From IMG/VR virus record IMGVR_UViG_3300034082_000779, positions 1-23,820 of that record: DNA of 23,820 nt. One strand, written 5' to 3'. Below the pieces are notes generated by a model. That model had not been told where the DNA came from and ran no database searches. It was given only the letters and a program-made list of their open reading frames with translations. This stretch comes from a virus. This document shows, one piece after another, positions 14,625-22,786 of this stretch. Position 1 is the stretch's first letter. Each line of letters starts with the position of its first letter. Made by a program: the position numbers and the translations under genes.

Positions 14625-14918
14625 CTAACTGAAGAGTTGCTTACTAATAATTGCTTGGTCACTAGCCCAAACGTCTGCATCAATCTTATCAAGAGTAACA
14701 GATCCTGTGGCTAACTTACCCGAGGTAACAGCCCCAGTACCTAACTTGTTGACAGTCACAGATCCTGTGGCTAACTTGTCTTCGGTAACAGACCCTGTTC
14801 CTATTGACTGGGCGCTTTGAACAAGGCTCCAAGACACACCGTCATATTGCCAAGTGGTGTTTCCAGAGGTAAAGGTGTCGTTAACCGATGGGGAGTTGGG
14901 GAAATCAATCGCTGGCAT
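14625..14918 (-). CDS. Short tipless fibre: DFPNSP module plus 10-residue repeats
   Basis: 97 residues. The N-terminal ~33 residues are the module MPAIDFPNSPSVNDTFTSG...WQYDG..W, present at the start of five fibre genes in this array. It is followed by four copies of a 10-residue repeat (TGSVTEDKLA, TGSVTVNKLG, TGAVTSGKLA, TGSVTLDKID), with a 20-base exact DNA repeat at 14698-14717 and 14758-14777. The protein then stops after WASDQAIISKQLFS without the INGAM...AEL C-terminal domain. It may be a remnant of a longer fibre or a true adaptor. Its start lies 14 bases inside the preceding small gene. Confidence 0.8.
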   Translation of the reverse strand: MPAIDFPNSPSVNDTFTSGNTTWQYDGVSWSLVQSAQSIGTGSVTEDKLATGSVTVNKLGTGAVTSGKLATGSVTLDKIDADVWASDQAIISKQLFS

Positions 14919-15081
14919 CAGGGTTCCATTCTTCTGGAGTGTTGCCTTCTTCTAACCACGCTAGGTATTGTTGGTAATCGGAGTTAGCAAGCGATAAAGG
15001 GATTGACACTTCTCGTTCCCTATCAAACACACCAACAATTTCTTGTGTTGCAGGAGATTTTACAATAATATACTTTTTCAT
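14905..15081 (-). CDS. Small fibre-linked protein, copy 5 (58 aa)
   Basis: 58 residues, MKKYIIVKSPATQE onwards, ending EEWNPDASD. The C-terminal half has the core shared by all five copies in the array ([20 protein letters not shown]); the N-terminal half is unlike the others. It follows the AEL-ending fibre at 15081-16406 with a one-base overlap (TAATG) and its last 14 bases contain the start of the next short fibre. No Shine-Dalgarno of its own is needed if translation is coupled. Similar short proteins near phage tail fibres are known as hypothetical; a fibre-assembly or capping role is inferred from the strict linkage. Confidence 0.85.
   Translation of the reverse strand: MKKYIIVKSPATQEIVGVFDREREVSIPLSLANSDYQQYLAWLEEGNTPEEWNPDASD
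14956..14989. repeat. 34-base exact direct repeat, copy A
   Basis: Identical to 19408-19441 by reading. It encodes the shared core of small fibre-linked copies 5 and 3 and lies in the middle of each gene. Confidence 0.8.
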
Positions 15082-16406
15082 TATAATTCCGCCGAGGCTT
15101 CAATGTTTGCCCAATATGAATAACTGGCTGGGTCAGCGTTAAACGATGCCGTAGTAGACAACCCGCTATTTGTGTATTTTACAAGTATGCCAATGCCATA
15201 TACGCTCAAACCTTCTCCCGAAGCAATAACATAACTTTCCTGCCCGCCACCATAGGCATCAACAAAACCAACACCATTTCCGTTATAGAGCGCAACAGTC
15301 GGTTCAGCCCGCATAGTTACAGGGAAAGCACAGTAGCCAGTAGCAATCATTTGGTAAGCATTTAGTCTTCTAAAATGGGCGTGTCTTGAGTTGAAATCTG
15401 TGGCTAACCCAGTGGTGCTTCGCCAATAGTACCGCTGACACTTCGCAAGTGTTGTACCAATGTCTTCAAACTCAAATGGTGTAGCAACAGAACCAGCCTC
15501 CAACTGCACACCCGTAATATCAAAAGTTCCAGTAGCGTTTGCAGGAAAAACAAGAATAAACGAAACAGAACTATTGGATGTAATAGTTTTACCCGATACT
15601 GATGGCATGGTGAAACTCACGGAGAATCGTTGCCAACTTGAAGTAAAACTAAAGTTTGTTGAGTTTGCTTGAACAGCACCTGAACCGCTAGTACCAAACT
15701 CTTGGTATGTTTGCCAGTTGACAGTTCTTGAAGCATCTGCTTTACCATAAAAACTCAATGTCACAGTTTGACCATTGAGTTTTCGCACATCCTCAATTTT
15801 TGAAAACATACCGTTTGTTGTTGAACCAGTACCAGCAACAGTAATAGCAACACGCATATAGTTTGAAACATTTAAACCAGTTGGATTGTCACCAGTAAAA
15901 GTCTGTTGACTGATTGTTCGTGTTGCACCAGAACCGTCATAGTACATGAACCATCGGTCTGCGGTAAAGGTTGCGTTAGCAGGACTACTAAACGAAGTAC
16001 CTCGTTGCCAAATCTTGAAGTCCCCGTTTACAACCATATTACGACCAGACGTAACAGCCGTAGTCGCAGTTAATTTTGAATCCAACTGGGTTTGAATCGC
16101 TGAAGTAACACCATCCACATATCCAATTTCCGTGGCAGAAACAGTGCCAATAGAGGTTGTGGAAGGGAGTGTGACTGTGCCCGTGAACGTAGGGTTTGCT
16201 TCAATTTTGGCTACAGTTACTGCGTTATTGGTAATCTTTGCAGTAGTAACAGCATTTGAGGCAAGTTGAGTATCCGTGATTGACGCATCTGGGATTGTCG
16301 GAACAACACCTTGAAGAACCCAACCAGTACCGTTGTACTGCCAGTTTTTACCACCAGCAGAAAAGGTTGCGCCGTTAGTAGGAGAGTTAGGGAAATCAAT
16401 TGCCAT
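15081..16406 (-). CDS. Tail fibre with conserved C-terminal domain ending AEL
   Basis: 441 residues. N-terminal DFPNSP module (1-33), 10-residue SIT/AVT repeats (about 40-70), a tail-fibre repeat PTFTGTVTLPSTTSIGTV with YVDGVTSAIQTQLDSK, then the domain RNMVVNGDFKIWQRGTSFSS...TADRW, a beta-sandwich region, [20 protein letters not shown] and CQRYYW. Between FPVTMRAEPT and the final SAEL lies the part that differs most among paralogs. Such mosaic fibres are receptor-binding proteins of tailed phages. AGGA lies six bases before the ATG, inside the previous gene's end. Overlaps the small gene by one base. Confidence 0.9.
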   Translation of the reverse strand: MAIDFPNSPTNGATFSAGGKNWQYNGTGWVLQGVVPTIPDASITDTQLASNAVTTAKITNNAVTVAKIEANPTFTGTVTLPSTTSIGTVSATEIGYVDGVTSAIQTQLDSKLTATTAVTSGRNMVVNGDFKIWQRGTSFSSPANATFTADRWFMYYDGSGATRTISQQTFTGDNPTGLNVSNYMRVAITVAGTGSTTNGMFSKIEDVRKLNGQTVTLSFYGKADASRTVNWQTYQEFGTSGSGAVQANSTNFSFTSSWQRFSVSFTMPSVSGKTITSNSSVSFILVFPANATGTFDITGVQLEAGSVATPFEFEDIGTTLAKCQRYYWRSTTGLATDFNSRHAHFRRLNAYQMIATGYCAFPVTMRAEPTVALYNGNGVGFVDAYGGGQESYVIASGEGLSVYGIGILVKYTNSGLSTTASFNADPASYSYWANIEASAEL

Positions 16407-16409
16407 TTG

Positions 16410-17138
16410 TTATCCTGCAATTTCTTGCAATGTGATGTATGAAATAGAACCAAACGCTTGAACATACGCTGTATTAATACCATCGGTACTAGCGTATGTA
16501 GTCTTATATGTTACTGCGCTTGTGGTTGCTGGAGAATCTAAGTAAGTAACACCGACAGTTCCAGAGTACCCCCAACCAGTCCCAGCCGTGTAACCAACTC
16601 TTCTAGCAAACCCAGAAATAATTGTTGAATCTCTAACAAGGTTTAAATCAACAGAAGTGTTCTGTATTTTTGTAACACCATTTTGTGCAACGGTGACAAG
16701 TACCTTACTTGAAGCAGATGACGGAGTAATAGTTGCTGAAAGACCAGTGTCTGCAAAGGTTGCGGTGGCTGATGAAGCCTGTGCGGTAGCCGTACCAGTA
16801 ACAACTTGTAGTACTGAACCTGTTTTGGTTGCGGCTGCTAACTGTCGCCAAGCCGAACCATTCCAAATAGCCAAAATGTCCGTGTTGGTTTCGTAGATCA
16901 TCTGTCCTTCAAATGGCGACCCTGGCCTTGTTGAACTGGTGCAAATAGTGATACCCGATACGGTGGAAGCAAGTTTTGCCTGGGTTACTGACCCGTTGAT
17001 TATCTCACTTTCACCTACAGAAGAAACTCCAATTGCTGAGTTATTAAACTCCCAAATAGAGCCGTTCCATGTCCAAGTACGTGAGCCAACAACGTAGGTC
17101 TGACCGTTAGTTGGGGAGGATGGGAAGGTAAGAGGCAT
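16410..17138 (-). CDS. Tail fibre variant with a different C-terminus
   Basis: 242 residues. N-terminal MPLTFPSSPTNGQTY...WTWNG..W module (a variant of DFPNSP), one SVTQAKLAS repeat, then a second module STRPGSPFEGQMIYETNT with WNGSAWRQL, also found in the fibres at 19530 and 20740. The C-terminal ~120 residues (VLQVVTGTATAQASS to ISYITLQEIAG) have no INGAM/CQRYYW/AEL domain and probably form a separate beta-rich tip. It is not followed by one of the small fibre-linked proteins: the next gene downstream is another fibre. Starts one base after the preceding small gene stops. Confidence 0.87.
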   Translation of the reverse strand: MPLTFPSSPTNGQTYVVGSRTWTWNGSIWEFNNSAIGVSSVGESEIINGSVTQAKLASTVSGITICTSSTRPGSPFEGQMIYETNTDILAIWNGSAWRQLAAATKTGSVLQVVTGTATAQASSATATFADTGLSATITPSSASSKVLVTVAQNGVTKIQNTSVDLNLVRDSTIISGFARRVGYTAGTGWGYSGTVGVTYLDSPATTSAVTYKTTYASTDGINTAYVQAFGSISYITLQEIAG

Positions 17139-17139
17139 A

Positions 17140-17301
17140 CTAACTATTATCCCATTCTTCGGCTACATTGCCTTCAGCAACCCACGCTAAGTATTGCTGG
17201 TAGTCAGAGTTAGCAGGGTCATCGGGGATAGATATACGTTTATCAGCATCAATTGCTATAACTGAATGTCTATCTTGATAATTCACAATATAATAAATCA
17301 T
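17140..17301 (-). CDS. Small fibre-linked protein, copy 4 (53 aa)
   Basis: 53 residues, MIYYIVNYQDRHSVIA onwards, ending VAEEWDNS. It has the shared core [17 protein letters not shown], with a copy-specific N-terminal half. The start overlaps the stop of the fibre at 17298-19370 by four bases (ATGA); one base separates its stop from the next fibre. The shortest copy: the SPDxx end seen in three others is missing. The tight coupling means that it should be made in proportion to its upstream fibre. Confidence 0.85.
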   Translation of the reverse strand: MIYYIVNYQDRHSVIAIDADKRISIPDDPANSDYQQYLAWVAEGNVAEEWDNS

Positions 17302-19370
17302 AATTCTGCACTCACGTCAAGATAGTCAATTGCGTTACTTGAGTCAATAACCCAAAACAAACTCTCACCTGCTGTTGTGGTATTTTCTGTGTTTACATCT
17401 ATGGATATTCTGTCCAAGCCAGATGAGTTAAAGTTTACTGAAGCAAGACCCCTGTTTGCTAAACCGCCTGTATATAGACGGTGAGTTCCTCCAATTGTTA
17501 TTGTTGGTTTGGTCCTCATAGATACAGGTAATGCAAGTGTTAAACGTCTTATTCCTGGGCTTGTTCCTCCAGTACCAACGCCAACACATAAACCAATATT
17601 TGGTGATATTGCTCCACTTACTTTCCAAAAATACCGTTGGCATTTAGCAAGAGTTGTGCTGTAATCCTCAAACTCAAATGGTGTAGCAACAGCACCAGCC
17701 TCAAGTTGAACACCAGTAATCTGATAATAATTGCTAGTTGCGGCTGCGAGGTTAACTTGACCAACAGCACGATTGGCGGTTGTATTGGATGCCCAGGTCG
17801 TCTGCAATGTTCCAGATGTAAGACCGCTTCCAGCACCCATCCAAAAAGTTACCTGTAATGATTTGGCGTTATCGTTATCAAATGCTCCAGTTGCATCAGC
17901 AGTAAATATGAGGGTTTTCTTTTCCCATGTTGCTGAGGATGAAATTGTGTATTGCAGAGCAGTTTGTCTTGTATTATCAACATCAAATAATTCAGCAACA
18001 TATGTGCCAGTAACATTTGATTTTACCCAAAAAGATAGAGCGAACTGTTTTGCAGATGCAGTTCCTTTGGCGAATTGTTGAAGATTTTGACCTTCAATAT
18101 ATGTAACAACAGCAAGGTTATTTGTTCCAGTTGGTGAAGCATTAGCAGTAGTGCATAACATTTTTAAAGATTTACGAAAACCAGAACCAGTTGGTGCATC
18201 ACTTTCTACAGATTGAGTCCATGTTCCAAGTCCGCTTACTGCCCCTAACCACCTGTCGGCAGTGTAATAACCATCTGCGGTAATGCTTGCTGTAGATGTT
18301 CCTCGCTGGTGAACTTGCATCGCACCGTTAATAACCGCATTACGGTTTGATAGCGACTGGCTAGACCATGAAAGACCAGTAGCAGTAGAGGAATCAGCCA
18401 TCAATACAGAACCGTTAGCACCAACAGTCAAGTTGTCTACTGCGTTATCTGCTGTACCGACAAGTAAGTCACCTTTAGCGTCAATTGCTTGAAGCAAGAG
18501 GTTTACTGGGGCGGCACCAACTTCTACCCAAGCAGAACCGTAGTAAACATAAGTACCACCAGTATCAGAGTTAAACCAAATCTGACCACCGATAGGTGAG
18601 TTAGGTGCAGTCGTAGAAACGGTGGCACCCATTGCTGTTGCGCCAATTTCAATCCATGACGAGTCGTAATACACAAAAGTTTGTGCTGTATCTGACTCAA
18701 ACCACAAAGACCCAACTTCAGGCGAAACAGGGGCGGTATCTGAGATGGTTGCTCCACCAGCACCAAAGTCGGTGTAGTTGGTGCCGTCATTGGTGAATTG
18801 CCATTTATCGGTGGTTTCATTCCAACGTATTTGAACATTGGTGGATGATCCACGTTCAATCTCAATACCAGCGTTTTCTGTTGGGGAACCACTCGCATTG
18901 TTGTTTAGAACAATAATATTGTCGTTTACTGTTACTGTCTCAGTGTTTATGGTTGTGGTTGTTCCACTAACAGTAAAATCACCACTAACAGTCAGGTCAT
19001 TACTTACCGTCACAGTCCCCGTAAATGTAGGGGCCGACAGCGGTGCTTTGGCGTTTAGTTGCGTTTGGATAGCGGATGTCACCCCGTCTACGTAACCCAG
19101 TTCTGTAGAGGTGATTGTTCCAATAGAAGTATCAGAAGGTAGTACAACTGTCCCTGTAAATGTTGGTGAAGCGGTGTTTGCTGGGGTGTACCCAATGTTG
19201 GTTACAGCCGCACCAGAAGCAAGTTTTGCCCCAGTAATAGACGCATTAGCAATACTTAGATTGGCAGGTGTCTGGACAATATCCCAAGACGTTCCGTTAA
19301 AGGTCCAAGCCTTACCATTTGACTCAAAGTAATCATTAAGTGCTGGGGAGTTAGGGAAGTCAATTGCCAT
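17298..19370 (-). CDS. Large mosaic tail fibre ending AEL
   Basis: 690 residues, the longest fibre. In order: DFPNSP module (1-33), SIT repeats, PTFTGTVVLPSDTSIGTI and YVDGVTSAIQTQLNAK repeat, LTVSGDFTVSGTTTTINTE with TVNDNIIVLN (a module I know from cyanophage fibres), two tandem copies of a ~38-residue SDTAPVSPEVGSLWF / STTAPNSPIGGQIWF unit ending in YYxSxWxEIGA, AIDAKGDLLVGTADN, then RNAVINGAMQVHQRGTS, TADRW, a carbohydrate-binding-like beta sandwich, [30 protein letters not shown]-like ALPVSMRTKPT and the final SAEL. The order shows module shuffling. Starts 11 bases inside the previous small gene. Confidence 0.92.
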   Translation of the reverse strand: MAIDFPNSPALNDYFESNGKAWTFNGTSWDIVQTPANLSIANASITGAKLASGAAVTNIGYTPANTASPTFTGTVVLPSDTSIGTITSTELGYVDGVTSAIQTQLNAKAPLSAPTFTGTVTVSNDLTVSGDFTVSGTTTTINTETVTVNDNIIVLNNNASGSPTENAGIEIERGSSTNVQIRWNETTDKWQFTNDGTNYTDFGAGGATISDTAPVSPEVGSLWFESDTAQTFVYYDSSWIEIGATAMGATVSTTAPNSPIGGQIWFNSDTGGTYVYYGSAWVEVGAAPVNLLLQAIDAKGDLLVGTADNAVDNLTVGANGSVLMADSSTATGLSWSSQSLSNRNAVINGAMQVHQRGTSTASITADGYYTADRWLGAVSGLGTWTQSVESDAPTGSGFRKSLKMLCTTANASPTGTNNLAVVTYIEGQNLQQFAKGTASAKQFALSFWVKSNVTGTYVAELFDVDNTRQTALQYTISSSATWEKKTLIFTADATGAFDNDNAKSLQVTFWMGAGSGLTSGTLQTTWASNTTANRAVGQVNLAAATSNYYQITGVQLEAGAVATPFEFEDYSTTLAKCQRYFWKVSGAISPNIGLCVGVGTGGTSPGIRRLTLALPVSMRTKPTITIGGTHRLYTGGLANRGLASVNFNSSGLDRISIDVNTENTTTAGESLFWVIDSSNAIDYLDVSAEL
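17668..17713. repeat. 46-base exact direct repeat, copy A
   Basis: Identical to 23775-23820, where the match reaches the window edge and may continue. It encodes [13 protein letters not shown]. Related, less exact copies of this block lie at about 15463-15517, 19864-19918 and 21128-21182. Confidence 0.8.
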
Positions 19371-19533
19371 CTGGACTCCATTCCTCTGTCACGTTACCTT
19401 CAGCAACCCACGCTAGGTATTGTTGGTAATCGGAGTTAGCAGGGTCAAATGGGATAGCAGACATGTCATCTATTCTCCACACAACAGGTGCCTCACCATC
19501 GTCAAAAAGGTTTTTACATTTCCTGTATCTCAT
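19360..19533 (-). CDS. Small fibre-linked protein, copy 3 (57 aa)
   Basis: 57 residues, [16 protein letters not shown] onwards, ending EEWSPDGN. Shared core [19 protein letters not shown] with a copy-specific N-terminal half that includes one Cys and a VVWRIDD strand. The ATG overlaps the stop of the fibre at 19530-20582 by four bases (ATGA). Its last 11 bases are also the start of the 690-residue fibre (ATGGCAATTGA read in two frames). The DNA for the core is shared with copy 5 as a 34-base exact repeat. Confidence 0.85.
   Translation of the reverse strand: MRYRKCKNLFDDGEAPVVWRIDDMSAIPFDPANSDYQQYLAWVAEGNVTEEWSPDGN
19408..19441. repeat. 34-base exact direct repeat, copy B
   Basis: Partner of 14956-14989, about 4.45 kb away in the same orientation. 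Recombination between them would delete or duplicate two fibre/small-gene pairs with the fibre between. Confidence 0.8.
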
Positions 19534-20582
19534 AACTCAGCCCTTGCTTCTATAACAACGTTCTTGACTGTTATACCTTGCCCTGAAGTCCAGGAGGCAC
19601 CAGTTTTTGTAAACAATAACTCTGTTCCATCTGTGCTTGTGTCTCTAGATGGTAAACCAGAATAGAAACCATTAATAGTTTCATCCGCTAAACCGTTCAT
19701 TGTTGGACCGTTACTAATGTAACCAAAAGTTGGTATGGCTCTCATTGTTACTGGAAACGGAACAGAAACGATTGGAATACTCCCACCGCCACCTACACCT
19801 CCACCAGCGTATATTGCATTACGCCAGTAGTAACGCTTACACTTCAACAATGTTGTTCCGAAGTCTTCAAACTCAAACGGTGTTGCAACTGAACCTTCTT
19901 CAAGTTGAATCCCAGTAATTTCAAAGTTACCTGCATATGAACCACTATTCAAAAAAGGAACAATAGTCATCGCAAGGTTTGCACCCAAAGGGCTAACACC
20001 AATAGTAAAGGTTTTTGAGTACCTAGCCCATGAAGTAGTTGGAACTGGCAAAGCATAATCCAAAACAATTTGATTATTGTTTGTAAGGTTTGTGTCACAG
20101 AAAGCAGCATAAAAACTTAGATTAGATGTAACAGTTGTTGAAGTTCTTGCATAAAAAGAAATTGTCCAAGTAGAGCCAACTGTAAATAATCCTGCGAGTC
20201 CAGCGGCAGGCAATTCAATCGCATGACGCACGGCAGGGTTTCCAGTGCTATTGGCAATACGCAAACAATAAGGAAATTGTCCAGTCCCAGTTTGTCTTGT
20301 CACCGTCCCTGCATCAACAAGAAACCTGTCTGCCGTGTAACTGGATGATGCGGTGAAACTTGTTCCTCGCTGCCAGACACTCATTGCACCGTTAATAACT
20401 TTGTTTCTGCCACCAGCAATAGGAGCCAACACAGTCCACTGTGTACCATCCCATACAGCCGTTTGATCTACATCAGTCATGTATATGACTTGACCGTCAT
20501 ACGGTGACGCAGGACGAGTAGATGACGTACACACACCAGGCTTAACAATTGACTGTGCGCCAACAACACTAGATAGTGGCAT
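19530..20582 (-). CDS. Tail fibre without DFPNSP module, ending AEL
   Basis: 350 residues from [10 protein letters not shown]. An upstream in-frame start at 20660 would read through the core of the preceding small gene in another frame, so I reject it; the chosen ATG lies in the same ATGCC stop/start overlap used elsewhere in the array. The N-terminus goes straight to [20 protein letters not shown] with [17 protein letters not shown], then [62 protein letters not shown], a variable segment and ARAEL. About 100 residues at the front are nearly the same as in the fibre at 20740, implying recent duplication. Confidence 0.88.
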   Translation of the reverse strand: MPLSSVVGAQSIVKPGVCTSSTRPASPYDGQVIYMTDVDQTAVWDGTQWTVLAPIAGGRNKVINGAMSVWQRGTSFTASSSYTADRFLVDAGTVTRQTGTGQFPYCLRIANSTGNPAVRHAIELPAAGLAGLFTVGSTWTISFYARTSTTVTSNLSFYAAFCDTNLTNNNQIVLDYALPVPTTSWARYSKTFTIGVSPLGANLAMTIVPFLNSGSYAGNFEITGIQLEEGSVATPFEFEDFGTTLLKCKRYYWRNAIYAGGGVGGGGSIPIVSVPFPVTMRAIPTFGYISNGPTMNGLADETINGFYSGLPSRDTSTDGTELLFTKTGASWTSGQGITVKNVVIEARAEL

Positions 20583-20739
20583 CTGGACTCCATTCTTCTG
20601 CTGTGTTACCTTCAGCAACCCATGCAAGGTATTGCTGGTAGTCAGAGTTGGCAGGGTCAAACGGAATTATTGCGTTGTCTTCCAATCTCCGAACTTGGTT
20701 CATAGGACCCCAAGGGGCATCAGGGAATAATTTGTACAT
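20569..20739 (-). CDS. Small fibre-linked protein, copy 2 (56 aa)
   Basis: 56 residues, [16 protein letters not shown] onwards, ending EEWSPDATI. It has the core [19 protein letters not shown]. Its ATG follows the stop of the fibre at 20740-21900 with no base between (TAAATG), and its 3' end overlaps the start of the next fibre by 14 bases. The 49 bases at its 3' end are an exact copy of the 3' end of copy 1 (see the repeats). Confidence 0.85.
   Translation of the reverse strand: MYKLFPDAPWGPMNQVRRLEDNAIIPFDPANSDYQQYLAWVAEGNTAEEWSPDATI
20577..20625. repeat. 49-base exact direct repeat, copy A
   Basis: Identical to 23252-23300 by base-by-base reading. It covers the 3' end of small fibre-linked copy 2 and the start codon of the fibre that follows. 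Confidence 0.85.
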
Positions 20740-21900
20740 TTACAACTCCGCCGATGCTGTGTAAGCATAAAAAATAGTGAAATATCCAGTAGATGTGCTA
20801 CCGCCAATTGATGCTGCTATATTAAATCCGTTTTGATTTATCTGTTGGGCTGATACATATCCAACGGCTGTAGAACCGTCACCGTTTGTTGCATTTGAAG
20901 CCGCCGCCGTACTGCCCGTAGCAGGGGCATATTGAACTACGGTAGGGGTTGCTCTTTTGGGAACCTTAAAGAAAACACCTGAACCAATACGATTGTAAGC
21001 GGCTGGGGTATTGGTATAAATACCTAAACCTATTGATTCGTCCAATGTAGAAGCAGTCCCAGGGGTTGTTCCAATGTTGTATGACTTTTCAAAATATCGT
21101 TGGCATTTCCGCAAAGTGGTTCCGAAGTCTTCGTGTTCAAACGGTGTAGCAACAGCACCTTCTTCAAGTTGAATACCAGTAATCTCAAAATAGTCTGAAG
21201 CGCCAGCAGTACCAGCAGGAATAAAGCCTATTTGGACACCAATCTCCGTGGCTGTTGATGAAATTGCTCCAGTAGCAGTAAACCTTTGCCAAGATGTTGT
21301 TAGCGTTGGACCGCTGCTAATTGGATTTGCCAAACCAGTGTATGCACCACCACCCAAATTGTTTTGGTCTGTTCCAGTTCCAGTCCAAACACTTACACTC
21401 AAAGCAGTTGTGCTAGAAATCCCCGAACTTGCACGAGCATAAAAAGACAAAGTAGCATTTTTCCCTGCTAACCGAACCGAGTTAATAGTTTCTTGTGGTG
21501 AAAAGAAAACCGATGAAACAATAGAAGTCTGACCTGATGTTCTTTGAATACGAAGACAGTTTCTAAATTGTGGGAGTGTTGCTCCACACAACTGTTGGCT
21601 CATTGTTGTGGTAAATCCGTTGTTATAAAACCACCAGCGGTCAGGTCCAACATAACTACCGCCACCTACACCAAGAGTTCCAGAGTTAGTTCCCCGTTGC
21701 CATACATTCATCGCACCATTAATCAAAATGTTTCTGTTACCAGCAATTGGGGCAAGAACAGTCCATTGCGTCCCGTCCCAAACAGCGGTTTGGTCTACAT
21801 CAGTCATATAAATAACCTGACCATCAAACGGGTTCACAGGACGATTAGTTGAGAGGCAGACTCCAGGACGCACGCCTTGTGTCGTAGCAGAAATAGTCAT
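20740..21900 (-). CDS. Tail fibre without DFPNSP module, ending AEL
   Basis: 386 residues. A very short leader (MTISATTQGVRPGVC) leads to [18 protein letters not shown] with [18 protein letters not shown], then ILINGAMNVWQRGTNSGT, VGPDRWWF, a beta-sandwich region, [20 protein letters not shown] (His in place of the usual Phe), CQRYFEKS and a long variable tip to TASAEL. The FPVTMR strand is changed to FFKVPKRATPT. Overlaps the collar gene by four bases (ATGA). One of the five fibres that are followed by a small linked gene. Confidence 0.9.
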   Translation of the reverse strand: MTISATTQGVRPGVCLSTNRPVNPFDGQVIYMTDVDQTAVWDGTQWTVLAPIAGNRNILINGAMNVWQRGTNSGTLGVGGGSYVGPDRWWFYNNGFTTTMSQQLCGATLPQFRNCLRIQRTSGQTSIVSSVFFSPQETINSVRLAGKNATLSFYARASSGISSTTALSVSVWTGTGTDQNNLGGGAYTGLANPISSGPTLTTSWQRFTATGAISSTATEIGVQIGFIPAGTAGASDYFEITGIQLEEGAVATPFEHEDFGTTLRKCQRYFEKSYNIGTTPGTASTLDESIGLGIYTNTPAAYNRIGSGVFFKVPKRATPTVVQYAPATGSTAAASNATNGDGSTAVGYVSAQQINQNGFNIAASIGGSTSTGYFTIFYAYTASAEL

Positions 21901-22448
21901 TGGGTTGCCTTAATGATGTAGTTCAAAACTAGTGTTGGCTGTGTGTTGGAGTGTGCGCTGCCAGAACCAGTATTAGCAGTTTTCAGATATCCAGAACCCG
22001 CTTTATCAACAACGTTTCCACCACTGACAGCCCAAATAATATCGCCGTTAGTGTTTACTGTTCCGCCAGAAGTTGTAACAAAACCATAGTTGTGTAAGTG
22101 GCTTGGGAGTTGCGCTTCAGTCAACGTATGTGTCTGCGCTCCACCAGTAGCACCCAAAGTATTAGAAGCAGAAAGAACCGTACTCGTCAAACGTGAAGCA
22201 GCCGAACCACCCATGTTGTCAACACCAGCAGGAACACGCCCACGCAAATCGGGAAGATTAAAAGTTGTTGACCCGTCACCCGAACCATAAGTCGTACTCA
22301 ACGCATTGAACAACGCTGAATAATCTGTACGGCTAACAGCCTGACCAGCACACATCAACCAGCCAGCAGGCGCATTAACACCAGCGAACGCCGATACCAC
22401 CCCAACAGGAACCTGCGAAGGTACGCCCAATCCAACAGACAATCCCAT
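21897..22448 (-). CDS. Phage tail collar domain protein
   Basis: 183 residues. Residues about 15-75 match the tail-collar domain: GVVSAFAGVNAPAGWLMCAG, then YSALFNALSTTYGSGDGSTT and FNLPDLRGRVPAGVD. The rest carries HTLTEAQLPSHLHNYG and ends in SNTQPTLVLNYIIKATQ, the usual end of collar/fibre-tip proteins that trimerise and may bind metal through His residues. It likely forms a short fibre tip or a hinge. Coupled on both sides: TAATG with the preceding gene and ATGA with the following fibre. Confidence 0.92.
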   Translation of the reverse strand: MGLSVGLGVPSQVPVGVVSAFAGVNAPAGWLMCAGQAVSRTDYSALFNALSTTYGSGDGSTTFNLPDLRGRVPAGVDNMGGSAASRLTSTVLSASNTLGATGGAQTHTLTEAQLPSHLHNYGFVTTSGGTVNTNGDIIWAVSGGNVVDKAGSGYLKTANTGSGSAHSNTQPTLVLNYIIKATQ

Positions 22449-22786
22449 TAGGCAGTCTGCTTCTCCCAGCCAACGGCGGTTACCGTGACTTTGGCGGCTG
22501 TGTCTGACAATCCTTGTAATGTCTCACCAGCGGCTAGAACAATAGCGGTATCCCAGACCATGAGATCGTTTGCGCCAATAGGGAGCGCCGACATGATGCG
22601 GTTAGCGGCTGTAGCCGCAGACCCAATAGCCAACGTCACAGTACGGTCAACCGTATCCGTGTTTGCAATGATTATTTGCTTAATGATGTCAGCGTACCCA
22701 GTTGCGGCTGTAACAATTGTGGTCGTAGATGTGCCTAATTGGACTGGGCCACCAAGCCGTGCTTCGTTTCTGTCTCCGATTGCCAT
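22448..22786 (-). CDS. Small beta-rich tail protein
   Basis: 112 residues. AGGAGC four bases before the ATG. Beta-strand-rich, Ala/Thr/Ile-rich (IIKQIIIANTDTVDRTVTLAIG, LPIGANDLMVWDTAIVLAAG), ending TVTAVGWEKQTA. Resembles the protein at 14269-14616 in size and in the NT/ND-T-x-DR-x-(L/V)T motif. Probably a tail-associated structural protein. It starts with no gap after the preceding short fibre (TAAATG) and overlaps the collar gene by one base. Confidence 0.75.
   Translation of the reverse strand: MAIGDRNEARLGGPVQLGTSTTTIVTAATGYADIIKQIIIANTDTVDRTVTLAIGSAATAANRIMSALPIGANDLMVWDTAIVLAAGETLQGLSDTAAKVTVTAVGWEKQTA

Noticed and set aside
14698-14777. CRISPR-like short repeats
   Set aside because: The 20-base repeats are in-frame parts of a 30-base coding repeat in a fibre gene, not separated by unique spacers.
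20583-20660. N-terminal extension of the fibre to 20660
   Set aside because: It is an out-of-frame read of the small fibre-linked gene, and nearly the same extension ([13 protein letters not shown]) appears before 23257 only because the underlying DNA is repeated.
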